From NCBI GenBank assembly GCA_017893485.1, contig CM030363.1:84931230-84995229 (forward strand): a stretch of DNA of 64,000 nt, given 5' to 3'. Below, piece after piece: positions 34,546-46,057 of the stretch (position 1 is its first letter; every line of letters starts with the position of its first letter). The position numbers were made by a program, and so were the translations under genes. The notes under the pieces were generated by a model. It had not been told where the DNA came from. It did not search any database and saw only the letters and a program-made list of their open reading frames with translations. The stretch comes from Hemerocallis citrina. Taxonomy: Eukaryota > Streptophyta > Magnoliopsida > Asparagales > Asphodelaceae.

Positions 34546-35984
34546 ATACAAAAAAAAATCTACGGATACAAATAAAAATCGATTTATTGAAAATGTCAAT
34601 ACACCATTATAACTATAAAAGTTTCGCAAATTTGTGTACAAATATATAAAAACATACCAACATAGAAATATCTACACAATAAATTGATACAAAAGTTCAT
34701 CCAATAAACTTAAAACTGACGACAAAAAATTCTTGAGTGCCTAACATCAACACAACTCGCAAACTTAAAACTGACGACAAAAATTCTTGAGTGCCTAACA
34801 TCAACACAACTCGCATTCTTCGTTTCATCCACGACATCTCCAATATGCAAATGTAGAAGAAAAAATATCAAACATAAGATTCATGTAGTCATAACTCCTA
34901 ACTCAAGGAGGTTGATCTAATAGTTACTGAGTACAATCTAAGAAGCTTTAAAGTTGTAATATGTCTGGAGATGATGATGATGATGAACACACACTGCTAA
35001 AAATGATACAGAAGAGGTAATATGTCTGGAGATATAGATCAAGCGTAAACCTACATCTAGCTTCTTCTATCCTGTTGTTTAGGATGGAAACCATAACCTA
35101 CATCTTGATTTAATAACCTAAATCTTAGTTTGAAGGCATTGTTGTGTACCTTCTTTTATCACAAAAGTTACTGCAGACTGTAAGCTAGCAAATCTAACTA
35201 AATCAGTATGTTAAAAGTATAGAATCAAATATTAGAGAATCAATTTTAAAAATTCAACAATTATTCTATTGTTCTCTTTCCGTGCTACTTTGAATGTAAG
35301 TATCCTATTTCTGTTTAGGATGCCGAAGTTGGTCTTTAAGGTCATTGTCTAACACTCCCATAGTTCACCTTAACATGTATGAGCTAAATTTGACTATATG
35401 CGGATGATACCATTATGCATTCACTCAAGTATTTTTCCTCCTCTTCATTATGTTAACTTTTTTTTAAGAAAAAGCTTTAATAAAAGGCTTTTTTCGGAAA
35501 GAAAGAGAAGAACAGTTAGAGGAGAATTGTCAGAGAAGGACTAATAACGATAAACTATATTAGCTGAAACAACAGTAAAAAATTACACTTTTTCAGTTTA
35601 ATGGTACCAAACCTAGTTTCTCTAGATATTTGATCATTTGTTTCTTCTCTGAAGTGTCTTGTTTTCAAGAAGTGAGATTCTGTGGTTCTCTATGTCCAAT
35701 AGATTTAGTCAAGTTTCAGATGTGTGGTTGCATGGATACTGTTGAATCCATTTGGTGATACAATTTCCGGGTTGTATGCTTTTTGACCGAACTTCACGAT
35801 TTTGTCAGTGTGTGTCCAAATCATATTTACTGAAACTCATATTTACAGGAAACTCAAAACAAATCAAGAGCAATTCTGAGTGTAGTGTTACAAAGAAAAA
35901 AATAGAACAAGCTAAAGCAGTGGAGATATTTATGGATGTATAAAGATATAAAAAAAACTTTATTCGAAATTATTGATTACCTCA

Positions 35985-36340
35985 AGTTCAAAGGATTTTT
36001 CATTGAGTTGTTCTAATACTTCTGCATATGACTACAAAAAGGAATGACCAATAAGCCAATAATACTGAAAGCAAATAATAATCTGGTGAAAATTCACAAA
36101 ACAATTAGGACTTACTGGTGAAAGCCCCAGCTTATCCATGTTTTTTTCAGTTTCCGACATTGAATCAGCCATCTGTTTCTCTAACGAAGCAATCTGTTGG
36201 TTCTGTTGGTTCTTCTCTGACTTATTCATCTTTATCTCTTCTCTGACTTTCCTAATCTTCAACTGCAAGATAAACAATTGTATCAATTTAAACGAGTATA
36301 TTCATTGAGAAAGATATCAGAAGATAAATTACCTGAATCT
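35985..36340 (-). pseudogene. Kinesin (KIN-7-like) coiled-coil exons captured in CACTA
   Basis: Minus-strand exons are separated by good splice sites. The first ends KKEQIQ at about 36333, donor GTAATT. The second runs 36265 to about 36116 (acceptor TTATCTTGCAG): LKIRKVREEIKMNKSEKN, then QQIASLEKQMADSMSETEKN and MDKLGLSP, donor GTAAGT. The third runs about 36035-35985: SYAEVLEQLNEKSFELE, donor GTAATC. The frame is kept across all junctions. The pattern (ELEKQ..., then YAE-LLEQLNEKSFELE) matches the coiled-coil stalk of plant KIN-7 kinesins as I recall them. The motor domain is absent. The family call is moderate; a coiled-coil gene fragment is secure. Confidence 0.6.
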
Positions 36341-36795
36341 GTTCCTTCTTTATTCGAAATTATTCTCAAGTAAATGGTTGTCGCAATTTAGATGTTCATC
36401 ACCAGAATCAAACAATGTATAAAATAAAATAAAAATCAAACAATATCTCAACTCAAAATATAACATTTGTTGTATACTGAATGTACTCTGAATTCAATGA
36501 ATCCAACAGAGTTAGAACTATAACATTTATGGGAAGTTATACAAATGAACTTGGTGTAGTATGCTGATAATTTGCATCACTACATAAAGATGTAGGTATT
36601 ATTGCCTATTAAGTAGTTAAAAATGGTAGCCTTGGTTCATAACTTCATATCTTGAAAAGCAAGTTGTCAGCCCATGTTTGCAGCATTAGCTAAACTTCAT
36701 TGAAGATGTTTTGCATTATAATTATGGCACAAGTGATGTGGTGAATTTAGAGAATGGGAAAGGACACATTAAAGATTGAAAGAGTTACAACTTAC

Positions 36796-38220
36796 TGCTG
36801 GGTTTTGAGGACCCAAGGGAGTCGCAGATGAAAATCGAAATCCTCACTGTGAATTAGAAGGATTTGGATGAGGGTGGGTTGAATCTGAAATGCCACCATC
36901 ACTAGATGCTCTTACAAGCCTTTCTGAGATCATTTCCTGCCATTCAATATATTAGTTTCTTATCAAGGAAGTCTAAAAAGACAATTCTACATTAACAGCC
37001 TAAAAATAATTTGGTTCTCATTGATTACCCTAATATCATTTGCTGTATTCCCAGTTCTCGCACTGGTGGACCTAATGGAATCTAACATGCTTGATATAAT
37101 CTGCAAATAAAATAAAGTTCACGTCCATGATAGATACTTAAACCAAATTACTTGTTTTTATTATTAAAAGATGATAAATTAGAAAGCCTATCTAGTTGAA
37201 ATATCATCTTCAAGTCTCACCCGACTGATAATTGAATTATCATTATCCCCCTGATCAACATTAACACTTTCAAATACAAAACTATGTGCCGCTGCACTAC
37301 TGTGATTATGTGTGTTTTTGGGAGCAGAACTAGACCCTGAAATAAACAACAATTGTTATGCGAGCATTTAAAAACTAAAACTGTAATTTCATAGAACTAA
37401 TATCCAACAGATGAACTATGCTTTCAGGGTCAAATCAACCTTAAACAACATTTTTCTGTCACAATGTGAAAAAATGGTCTACTTTTTAAGATTTTTTAAA
37501 ACATTGATTACTCGAAAGTTGAAAGGAAGTAAATGTAATTAGTAATTTCTACCCAATGCATGTAAGATCACATTCTAGTAAGGTAAGGAATCTTAATGAC
37601 CCAAGAATAACCTCTATAAATGAGCAGGCTAATCTTAATCCTGGAAATATAGGAAGCATAGACATCTGGACAGATCAAAAAAAGAGAAAGCCTGGTACCC
37701 TCTGAGAGACTTAAGCAAGAGAGGACTTTCAACATACAGTCACCAGATACGAAGAGAATTTAAAAATATAGCAAGTAGAAGAGCACTCTTCTCGTATTTG
37801 TTTCTTATCTAATTTTCCTCCAAAACTTATAGCATAAAAATTATAGAGGATTAAATAAAGATACATCCTTAAATTAATACTAGAAAACTAGAACCCACGT
37901 CACACAAATACAAATATTAAATATTCGTTGAAGCCCATCATCATTTGAACATGTATAAAATACTAGAAATGAACAACTTTTAGGAGGAAATATGTAACTT
38001 GAATACAAAAGGTACTGATAAATTAGGACAGACTTAAGAAACCCCTTCTTCAAATAATATCGGGATTCTGTAGTACTTATTAATATACAAGGATTATCTT
38101 GTTCTAACTATAAGAACAGACCTGGAAGACCTAAGGCACCTTCCAGTCCTGTATAACTTGTCGATGCTGACTGAAGGGGTTGCCTGACAACCAGATGCAA
38201 TGTATGACCATCTTCTACAT
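36796..38220 (-). pseudogene. BAG6-like ubiquitin-domain gene fragment captured in CACTA
   Basis: Four minus-strand exons have canonical borders. 38220-38122 reads VEDGHTLHLVVRQPLQSAS, the end of a ubiquitin-like domain. 37336-37221 reads GSSSAPKNTHNHSSAAAHSF then VFESVNVDQGD. 37100-37029 reads IISSMLDSIRSTSARTGN, donor GTAATC. 36936-36796 reads EMISERLVRASSDGG, donor GTAAGT. Phases match at each join (phase 1 at the first, phase 0 after), so splicing would keep frame. An in-frame TGA near 36849 breaks the last exon. DGHTLHLVVRQP is the hallmark of plant ubiquitin-like proteins of the BAG6 type, which act in protein quality control. The start of the ubiquitin fold and the rest of the gene are missing. 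Confidence 0.75.
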
Positions 38221-38305
38221 CTTAACAATCTATAGTAATGAACTATATCAAATAACAATTGTCTAAAAAAAGTTCAAAAACAAAACAAGACATTAAAACA
38301 AAATA

Positions 38306-38891
38306 TCATAAAGACGATGCCACAAAAACAATTGTTGGAAGATTAAGGGTTTGAAAATTTACACTAAACCAAAGTGACAAAGTCGAGAATACACTTATTG
38401 GAGGTTGATGGCGGAGCAGATCTAGAGGAGGGCCGGCGCATCCACCAACAGATCTGGACGAGCGATCGAGGAGGGGCGAGTTGGGTGAACAATCGAAGAA
38501 GGCTTGTTGGGTGTTATGAGTAGAGAGAGGTTTGAGCTTCATGAGAGCCCCAACCATTGTCTTTGAAAATTGCAAAGAAGATAAGAAACAGAGGAGGGGA
38601 TTAGAGATTGGAGATTTGATTGGGGGAGTTGGTGGGACAAAGAAAATGGCTGAGGTTAGGGTTTCAGCGGTGGTGGGCTTTTGGGACGCCAGGGGAATCA
38701 GGGAGGCCAAGAGTGGCAACTCCACTACCGGCCTTGACGAGGAAGTAGTCAGCATGGCCGTGGTAGCAGCCATCAAATTTGAGTATTTTCTGGCGGCCGG
38801 TGAAAGCTCGAGTGAGACGAAGTCCGCCCATGCAAGCTTCAGTGCCCAGGTGTCGCTGCGGAGGGAGAGAGGAAGGGGGGGGGGACGATGA
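38306..38891. other. GC-rich block in CACTA, possible transcript leader
   Basis: Open frames exist on both strands (minus 38306-38776; plus 38532-38891). Neither has a recognised domain. By position the minus frame would be the 5' exon of the captured-gene transcript. I regard coding as unproven. Confidence 0.25.
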
Positions 38892-39324
38892 CGAAACCCT
38901 AGCCGCTGCCCCCCAAGCTCAGATCTGAGATTTGGGTTTTTTAGTTTTAGGGTTTTTTGGAGGGAGTTCTCTGAAGAGGAGATGTTTTAGATGAAATTGG
39001 ATCGGGGGGATGTTTTAGAAGAGACGGTCTTTTTGGTGGAAGGGTATTGTTTTGATCGGGGATTTCGTTTGAGATGAAATTGGATTAGTTGGAATTTTTC
39101 ATTTTATTCCTATCTATTCAATTTATTTTTGCATATTACAGTGTTTTTAACACGCTGTAAAAAGTATAGCATTTCAAAAACGCTGTCGTAGCTAACAGTA
39201 AATTTTAAAATTATTAAAAGATAGTATTTTATTTACAAATGCTACTATTGATCACTTTCAACAGCATTAATACTTAAATGCTATAATAAATCCGCTGTAG
39301 AAAGCCATATATGTTGTAGTGTTT

Positions 39325-39720
39325 CGAAAAATTTAATTTAGCAATAATATCTGGGAGGAAACCTAATTTAACTATATGGTTAAGGCCGAGAGAGAGAGAG
39401 AGAGTTTGTGCAGAGAGAGAAAAGTTGTCTAGTTGAAAGATGAAAATATTATCAAAGCTCAATAGTAGTTCATTATTTCTTTTATCATGACTTACCATGG
39501 GGCAGCTCTTGATGCAAATACTAAAAAACCATATCTAAAAAAACTCCTTGTGGTCCTTAAAATCCTTTAAGGGGGCACGTTTTTTGAGAAGTATGAGAGG
39601 CTAAGATCTTATAACGTACCTTTTTATGTTGCGCGTAAGGGCATATGATATTTTCCCTCATATACTCGAGGAGTTGGAGGCCGTAAAACCTCAGTTTGTA
39701 GAGGTGGAGGTGGAATTGGA
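39325..39720. other. Right half of the CACTA target region
   Basis: 39325-39500 is a diverged copy of about 40720-40870, including the (GA)n run at 39389-39405 and CATGACTTACCATGG. 39540-39720 holds a plus-strand stretch reading KYERLRSYNVPFYVARKG, an unrecognised gene-like fragment. Confidence 0.4.
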
Positions 39721-39915
39721 CAGGGCCGGCCCTTAGTTCACAGGGGCCTTAGTTCACAGGGACGAGGCGAAAGACCCAAATAATTATTTTTGAGGGCCTC
39801 TAATAATAATTTATTTTTTACGGGTAAAATACGTGTATATATTTATAAGGAGAATACAAATTTGGAGCCCCTAAAATTGCAAAAAATCCAGAGGTCTGAG
39901 GCGGCCGGCCTCAAG
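39721..39915. mobile_element. Possible small hAT-type element
   Basis: CAGGGCCGGCCCTTAG at the left and GCGGCCGGCCTC near 39901-39912 are partly inverted, as in hAT elements with CAGGGCCGGCCC ends. A second candidate right end lies at 39920-39928. I found no clear 8-bp duplication. Confidence 0.4.
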
Positions 39916-40199
39916 GTGGGGGCCGGCCATAGAGATGGAGGTGACGGTGCTGGAGATTGAAGTGGTGAATGAACAACCCAAAACGTACGTAGTAAAATCC
40001 TGAAAGGGGTATTTTGGTATTTTCAAATCAAAATAAACAAATGATTGAGAATTAACGAAGTTAGGTTGTAACATGAGAAAGCTAGAATTTAACTATGTGC
40101 ATACACGGTCTGAGAAATTCTAAGCGTAATTTTACTAAAATCAAGTCCTAACAAAATCTACTACCTTCAGAAGTATATATAAAACTTAGCCTCTTAAGC

Positions 40200-40900
40200 G
40201 CAATAACTTGTGTAATGATGTTTTTTCTTTGAAAATAATTTTCACAATATTGTTCTGCCCACATATTTTTCTTATGTTGATAGTTCTAAGTGGTATAAGT
40301 ACATCATTTCTCACAAAATACCATAAGTCTTCAAAATTACAACAATTATTTATTTTGTATATTTGAACACATCACATCTACATACATATTCATGCATAAC
40401 TACATATGATAGATTCATTTTTGTTTCCTCAAAATATCATAGTACAACCTATATTGATTCTTATATTATAATAAAAATAAAAAAACGTATTACAACATAA
40501 GACTAATAAGAATTGAACCATTCTTCAGTTGGTAAACTACAACTTATACATTCATAAAGGCAGCCTTTCTCTCGTAATATTTTTGACAAAATTCATGGAC
40601 AAACTATCTCTTTCTTGTGTCATTTTTCAATTTCTTCTCTATATAGTTATCGTATATCTCATGAATCAAGCTTCATGTCTCCATGGTTGTTCTCCGATTG
40701 GGGAATACTACATTCTCGTCGACAATGCCTTTAATTTAGCTATTGGAGAAAACTATATTGTTAAGAAGCTTGGGCGAGAGAGAGAGAGAGAGAGAGAGAA
40801 ACAGTTGTGTAGTGAGAGGATGAAAATTTATTGTAGCTCATTAAGACCACACTTTCTTTTACCATGGCTTGATATCTTGGATGCCACGTGGCATCTCCTA
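40200..40900. repeat. Diverged paralogue of the CACTA target region
   Basis: 40430-40560 matches 34010-34140 (AAAATATCATAGTACAACMTATATTGATTC) and 40705-40870 matches 34150-34165 joined to 39325-39490. The copy lacks the CACTA insertion. It contains a (GA)n run at 40774-40799. Confidence 0.8.
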
Positions 40901-40924
40901 GTGCAAATTATTTGCGCCACGTAA
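40595..40924 (+). CDS. Hypothetical small ORF with hydrophobic N-terminus
   Basis: From Met 40595 the frame gives MDKLSLSCVIFQFLLYIVIV, a strongly hydrophobic start like a signal peptide. Then comes CLHGCSPIGEYYILVD and a low-complexity RERERE run from the (GA)n repeat. I do not recognise a family. The paralogous copy to the left is interrupted by the CACTA element. It could be a small secreted-peptide gene remnant or chance. Confidence 0.2.
   Translation: MDKLSLSCVIFQFLLYIVIVYLMNQASCLHGCSPIGEYYILVDNAFNLAIGENYIVKKLGREREREREKQLCSERMKIYCSSLRPHFLLPWLDILDATWHLLVQIICAT
40880..40895. promoter_or_regulatory. Perfect 16-bp palindrome around a G-box
   Basis: GATGCCACGTGGCATC is fully palindromic with CACGTG at its centre. 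CACGTG is the core bound by plant bZIP and bHLH factors. No gene start is evident beside it. Confidence 0.5.
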
Positions 40925-40983
40925 TATTAACTTGTGCCAAAACTTCTGAAATTATATTATATTATATTTATATTATTACTATA

Positions 40984-41236
40984 TCTCTACTACTATAATG
41001 GGAGAAGGCCTTTGTCCATAACCCAACCCGTGCAGCGCACGTGCAGGTATTTTTTTCCTTTTCATTCCTCCCAATTTTCCCCCACGTGCACAGCAAGTGT
41101 ATAATCTCTACTACTATAATGGGAGAAGGCCTTTGTCCATAACCCAACCCGTACAGCGCACGTGCAGGTAAATTTTTTTTCCCCTTTTCATTCCCTCCAA
41201 TTTTCCCCCACGAGCACAGCACGTGTATAATACTAG
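40984..41236 (+). mobile_element. Small Helitron with tandem duplication
   Basis: It begins TCTCTACTACTATAATG directly after A and ends ...TATAATACTAG before T, the Helitron insertion pattern (A-TC...CTRR-T). Just before CTAG lies a short stem-loop, CACGAGC-ACA-GCACGTG, seven nucleotides upstream of CTAG. The 121-bp unit is repeated: a second TCTCTACTAC start is at 41105, and the first unit lacks CTAG. It has no coding capacity. Confidence 0.85.
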
Positions 41237-41339
41237 TATTAAGTTAATGGGTCTACCTTTCTCTCCTTCTCTATTTTGAAATAGAGAAAGAACAGCAAAA
41301 GCAGGAAAATGTAATTCAAATTAGCACGTGTTTCACATG

Positions 41340-41700
41340 TTTTAATAAAATAAAGAAGAAAAAAACTCCAAACCCTTCCCAGCCACAATCTCTACCCCCC
41401 CACTTGCAACCCTCCCTAACCCTCCACCTCGCCTCTGATGAGGCCCCCTCCTCCGCGGCCATCCACTTCGTCGATGAACCTCGTCTCCACCTCCGCTTAT
41501 GTCACCGAAGAACTGCATCGATGACCTCCCCAACCCTCAAACTCCTCCCTTCCACATCCACCTCGACCTCCCCAATCCTCCACCTTGCTTCCGGTGTTGC
41601 CCCCTTCGCGCGGTCCTCCCCAAACCTCAACCTTGCCTCCCACACACCATGTCGCCTCCTTCACCGTTTACTATCTACCACGTTTATCAATGCAATATTT
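41340..41700 (+). other. C-rich region with low-complexity ORF
   Basis: Overlapping frames at 41404 and 41499 are rich in Pro, Ser and Leu, caused by CCTC/CCAC words. It may be the 5' exon of the repeated exon-like units that follow, but no domain is visible. Confidence 0.25.
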
Positions 41701-42419
41701 CCGGTGAAATTGAGGAAGAGTATGAGTTGAAGACGAAGATGATTGTGGTGTCAGATTCAAGAATAAAATTTTGTAAGGTTTCTTCTATTTTTTCATTTTT
41801 ACTATTGCCTCATGCATATTTGAATAGGAAACACTTGAAAACCTAGAAATCTTGTACTTAATTTCTAAAACTATGTTTTTCTCATCAACTGTTTGATGAA
41901 ATGCCTGTGTAGCACGCAAAGTATTTGTGAAAATGCGTTTGAGAAATTTTGCTTAACAAAATCAATTTGTATCTATGTGTGGTATATGTATTAATTTTTG
42001 AATTCCTAATTTACTACCTGATTTTATTTTCAATATCTAATTTGTGTTTTTGAAATCGTGAAATTTGTATTTGAGGAAGAGTATGGATTGAAGACGAATA
42101 TGATTGCGGTTTCGGATTCAAGAATGAGACTTAGTAAGGTTTCTTCTACTTTTTTTTTTTTGATATTGCCTCATACATATTTGAATAGGAAATACTTGAA
42201 AACCTAGAAATCTGGTACTTAATTTCTATTACTGTGCTTTGCTCATCAACTGTTCGATGAAATGTCTATGTAGCACACAAGGTGTTTGTGATATTCTTTT
42301 GAGAAATTTTTCTTAACTAAATCAGTTGTATCTATGTGTGGTGTATGTATTATTTTTTTAAAACCTTAATTTATTACCTGGTTTCATTTACAATTTGTAA
42401 TACCCAGGATTGTACGACA

Positions 42420-42420
<1 letters not shown>

Positions 42421-42502
<82 letters not shown>
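42421..42502. repeat. (AT)n microsatellite in LTR
   Basis: About 41 AT units, 25 bp inside the LTR start. It creates false IYIY frames on both strands. Confidence 0.95.
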
Positions 42503-42505
<3 letters not shown>

Positions 42506-44552
42506 CTGTATGCGCGTACATGATTGCAGTGTTTTGGTTAATTTTTCTATCGTTGGTGTGCGGTTAGGTTTGCGGGGCGGTTCACGATGATGTTTGCGTT
42601 CTAGAAGATGCACGAGAATGAGGACCGATACTGGTGTAAACACTAGTTTTTGGTACGACACCTATGCAAATATAACATTGTATGATACTATGATGGGTAT
42701 ATCTTGCGTACACTCGATAAATCCCTCATCTCGAATCAAAGAACCCACTTAAGAGCTAAATTGGACAGCAAACCTATTATACCTCAAAATCATTGGCTAG
42801 ACCATGGTTTCTCACCCAAAACCACCATAAACCCTATCCCTACTACCCTAGAATCCGCCCCCCACCTTCCTCCCTCTTTCCTTACTCACTTCTCCATCAA
42901 AAATCCCTCATTTCATCTCCTTTATTCTGAAATTTCAGAACTCAAACCAAGAAAAAAAGAAGAGAAGGAGAGAAAGAAGAAAGATTGAAGAAAGGAGCTC
43001 TTGGAGGGATTCTCAAGGAAGGAAAACTCAAAGACATGAACTACTCTACATCAACTCAGGGTGGGGAGTTACTCTAAATCTTTCTTATTTTTTCTTGATT
43101 GATTTCTTGCATGCATGTGTGTTAGTAAGTGTTAGGAGGAATATCTAAGAAGATTGGAAGATGAAATCAGAAACTAGAACTAGAACCTTGATCTGTAGGC
43201 TATTTTCTAGATTTTTCCGAGAGCAAACCACATGGAATTAGATCATGAAAATTGTTCATATTTTTCCTATATGTGTCTAGATGGTTCATGAATTATTTGG
43301 GATTTTTCGAAGATGGTTTGGTATTTTAATAAAATCTATTTGTGAAACTGTGTTGTAAGGCAGCAGCAGCAGTTGGTTAACATGATGTTTGAGATTGTTA
43401 GAATTTTCATACTTAATTGGAGCAAGTTCTTAAGCTAAAATTTTTACCCTGTATTCCCACTTGTATCTAGATTCTAAAGTAAAATCATAGAATTATTTGG
43501 AGGAATTTACAGTCATGTTAAAAATTGATCTTTAAACAGTAGCTAGAGTTGAACTGAAGAACATGCTGGTTTCTGTGCTTCATTGAAATAAGAAGAACTC
43601 AATGTAGACGTGGAGTTTGGACATGAAACCTTTTGCATGTTGTTCATTATGATATCTAGTTTCATCACTGTAAATGTTGTGTCGATTGGATGAGTATAGA
43701 ATTTATGATGATTTTATTAGCATGTACTGTGCTGGTTTCAGCCAAATTTGATACCCTGTAGAGATGGTACATTTGAGGCTCCTTAAGAGCAGATTTTTAG
43801 GAAGTGTTTCCTTAGAGGATTGTAGTAGACATCAAGAACTTTCCAACAAGACCTATTGGAGGTGTTTCCAGTAAGTGGTTAATTTATTATGATTTTTGTA
43901 ATACTGGACAGAGACCAGGAATTGAGCTGAGTGCTCTGATTGAGAAGGTCTTAGTGTGTGACTTGGTACATTTGTGAGTGATGTGTGTGTTAGGGTGATC
44001 TATTGGCATATTTTGGACTTATGACTAACTAGAGGATTGTAGAGGACCTCCACAACTTTCCATAGAACTTGGGTTTGTAGCATTCTGATGAGTGAGCAAT
44101 ATTTTATGCTACCAGTAAGGTGCAGCCCGTGTACAGGAAATACACAGGCTAAGGCTTGAGAGACCATTTTGAGAACCTAGATGATGGAATTTGAGTTTAT
44201 GATCAACTAGAAAGTTGTAGCCTAGGTTCTTACCCCTTCTGGATTGGGCTTGTACACCCCAATCGGAGTTGTATCGAGGGAGTTCTGATCTTTTTAAGTT
44301 TCGGGCAGAAATACTGTTAGGTTGCTTAGTCCTGGGTGTTGACTAGGTATTGTGACAACTTTTTCCCTGTGTACTATTAGAGTTGATAACTCTTGTCTGG
44401 GGACATTGGTATCTGTTGTTGGTTTGTTGACTCTCATAGTGAGTGTGTGACTCGAGTTAGTCACTAGGCTAAGGTGATACCCTGCATCTGTCGACCCTAA
44501 GTTATGAACTTCCACCGAAGCGTAGGACATCCGAGCCGTGCCATTAATATAA

Positions 44553-45066
44553 GTTTATAGCCCGGGTTAGGGGTGAACACATACATTCACAGTCGGGTTA
44601 GAGGTGAATGTAGGCCACGATGCTGGACAATTCCAAGCCGGGGAAGTGGCGAACTAGACCGGTATCGCCAGGGCCAGAGGTTGATAGGCAAGTTTCGGAA
44701 CCAATCTTATCTTTTACCCAAAATAATTAGAATGAGGCTGGGATTAGAGTGATACATTAGGGGTTGGGTAATTACATTAGTACTAGCAGACCATAGTCGG
44801 TGTTGTACCATCCTGTCGTAGGAATACGTTTTCGGCACTCATGAGTGAGTCCTCGGCTCGTATCTCGATGTGTTAATTCCCAAAGTTTTGCCGGAGTAAG
44901 GAACAGAAGGCCAGGGGGATTTGACCCTCGAGGCTATCACATTCCTATGCACGTGGGTTTTTGTTTATATATATATCAGTTCACAGCCGGGTTAGGGGTG
45001 AACATGCATGCGTCAGTCCACAGCCAGGTTAGGGATGGACAGTCCACAGCCAGGTTAGGGGTAGAC
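44553..45066 (+). repeat. Five hairpin-forming motif copies with conserved 13-nt loop
   Basis: The core AGYCRGGTTAGRG is flanked each time by complementary arms: TACATTCAC/GTGAATGTA (44582-44612), GTTCAC/GTGAAC (44979-45003), GTCCA/TGGAC (45016-45040), GTCCAC/GTAGAC (45042-45066), and a GU-paired version GTTTAT/GTGAAC at 44553-44578. The arms differ between copies but stay complementary. Confidence 0.75.
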
Positions 45067-46057
45067 ACATGAATTACACGGTCTTGCGACCGAATTCAAC
45101 GCGGCTTTTTGAAGAGGTCCGTACGCGGGTACTGAGTGGCAAACACGACCACCACTTAGGCACTGTAGTGGCGGAACTAGAACGACCAACTGCAACCTCC
45201 TTGGGCATGGATAATCTATTGGGAACAGGATGAGTAGAAGGGTAGGATGCATGGCGAGGGATTGAACTCTACAATCAGGAGAGGCAAACTTCTTGGAAAG
45301 TATGTAGTATGGGATGCATATGTTTCCATCGAAGTTGATTTTAGGGAAGTATGTAGTATGTGATGCATATGTTCCCAAATGAATTGCATTAGAGTAGGTG
45401 CATCGTGTGCATTCTTGTTTTGTGCATTAGATTAGGCCATGCTTGGGTCTGGAATGCATGTAGTATGGGATGCATGTGGATCCAGAGTCCCAAGTCCTGT
45501 TTGCTTTAAGAATAGGCCTGTGATTGGTGCATTTAGTTGTTAGATCATGGCATACACGAGCACTACAGAATTAGGATGCACATTTTTTTTCCATTCAAGA
45601 TGGTTTGTGGTTTCCAGTTTGGAGGATCGCTGTTATTATCAGTATTGCGTCAGTCGAAGTACTGACGTTCCCCATCTTTTAAGTACTGGTTCTACCTTTC
45701 GAACATGTGCAGAGATATCAGAGTCGCGCAGCAGAAGACTCAAACCGAGGAGCAGGCCCCAGGGAAGCAGATTGACCGTTCAGCGGAGTTCGGCAGTGAT
45801 CCGTTGACTGCCATTCTGGGAGACAGCTGTTAACTTTACAAGAGGAGATGATATATATGTAACAAGATGCAATGAGTTGATGTAATTTGTATTCTTTTTC
45901 AAGAACAAGACATTGGTTGTAATAAATGGTGTAATGACTTTATTTGGCAATAAAATTAAATTTTCCGTGTTAATACTGTGTTGAGATGCATTTGAAGGCA
46001 AAGATTCAAGTTGCGTCACGGATGTCCGGTAACGGGGATCTGGGGTGTTACACAATT

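Larger units (their letters stand above)
34166..39321 (-). mobile_element. Complete 5.2-kb non-autonomous CACTA element carrying host gene fragments
   Basis: The left end is CACTGCAACAAATATGAC and the right end ...CATATATGTTGTAGTG. The target duplication TTT is present at 34163-34165 and 39322-39324. Subterminal repeats based on TATAGCGTTT occupy 34195-34545 and weaker ones 39140-39320. Instead of TNP genes the interior holds spliced fragments of at least two apparent host genes on the minus strand. This is a Pack-CACTA arrangement, known from soybean Tgm and rice. The target site also exists in an unoccupied related copy at about 40705-40770. Confidence 0.88.
42396..46052 (+). mobile_element. 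Solo LTR of the giant-LTR Ty3/gypsy family (3,657 bp)
   Basis: It starts TGTAATACCCAGG and ends GGGGTGTTACA. The ends are inverted (TGTAAYACCC). The 5-bp target duplication CAATT is perfect (42391-42395 and 46053-46057). There is no primer-binding site, polypurine tract or gag/pol inside, so it is a solo LTR rather than a full element. Order of contents: (AT)n at 42421-42502, C-rich leader (42840-42920), purine-rich block, AT-rich segment with diverged repeats (43200-44250), hairpin motif array (44553-45066), 20-mer cluster (45301-45477), end. ORFs inside are not genes. Confidence 0.9.

Noticed and set aside
42336..42661. Frames with IYIYIY runs on both strands
   Set aside because: Produced by the (AT)n tract in the LTR; the same applies at 17815-18060 and 46510-46698.
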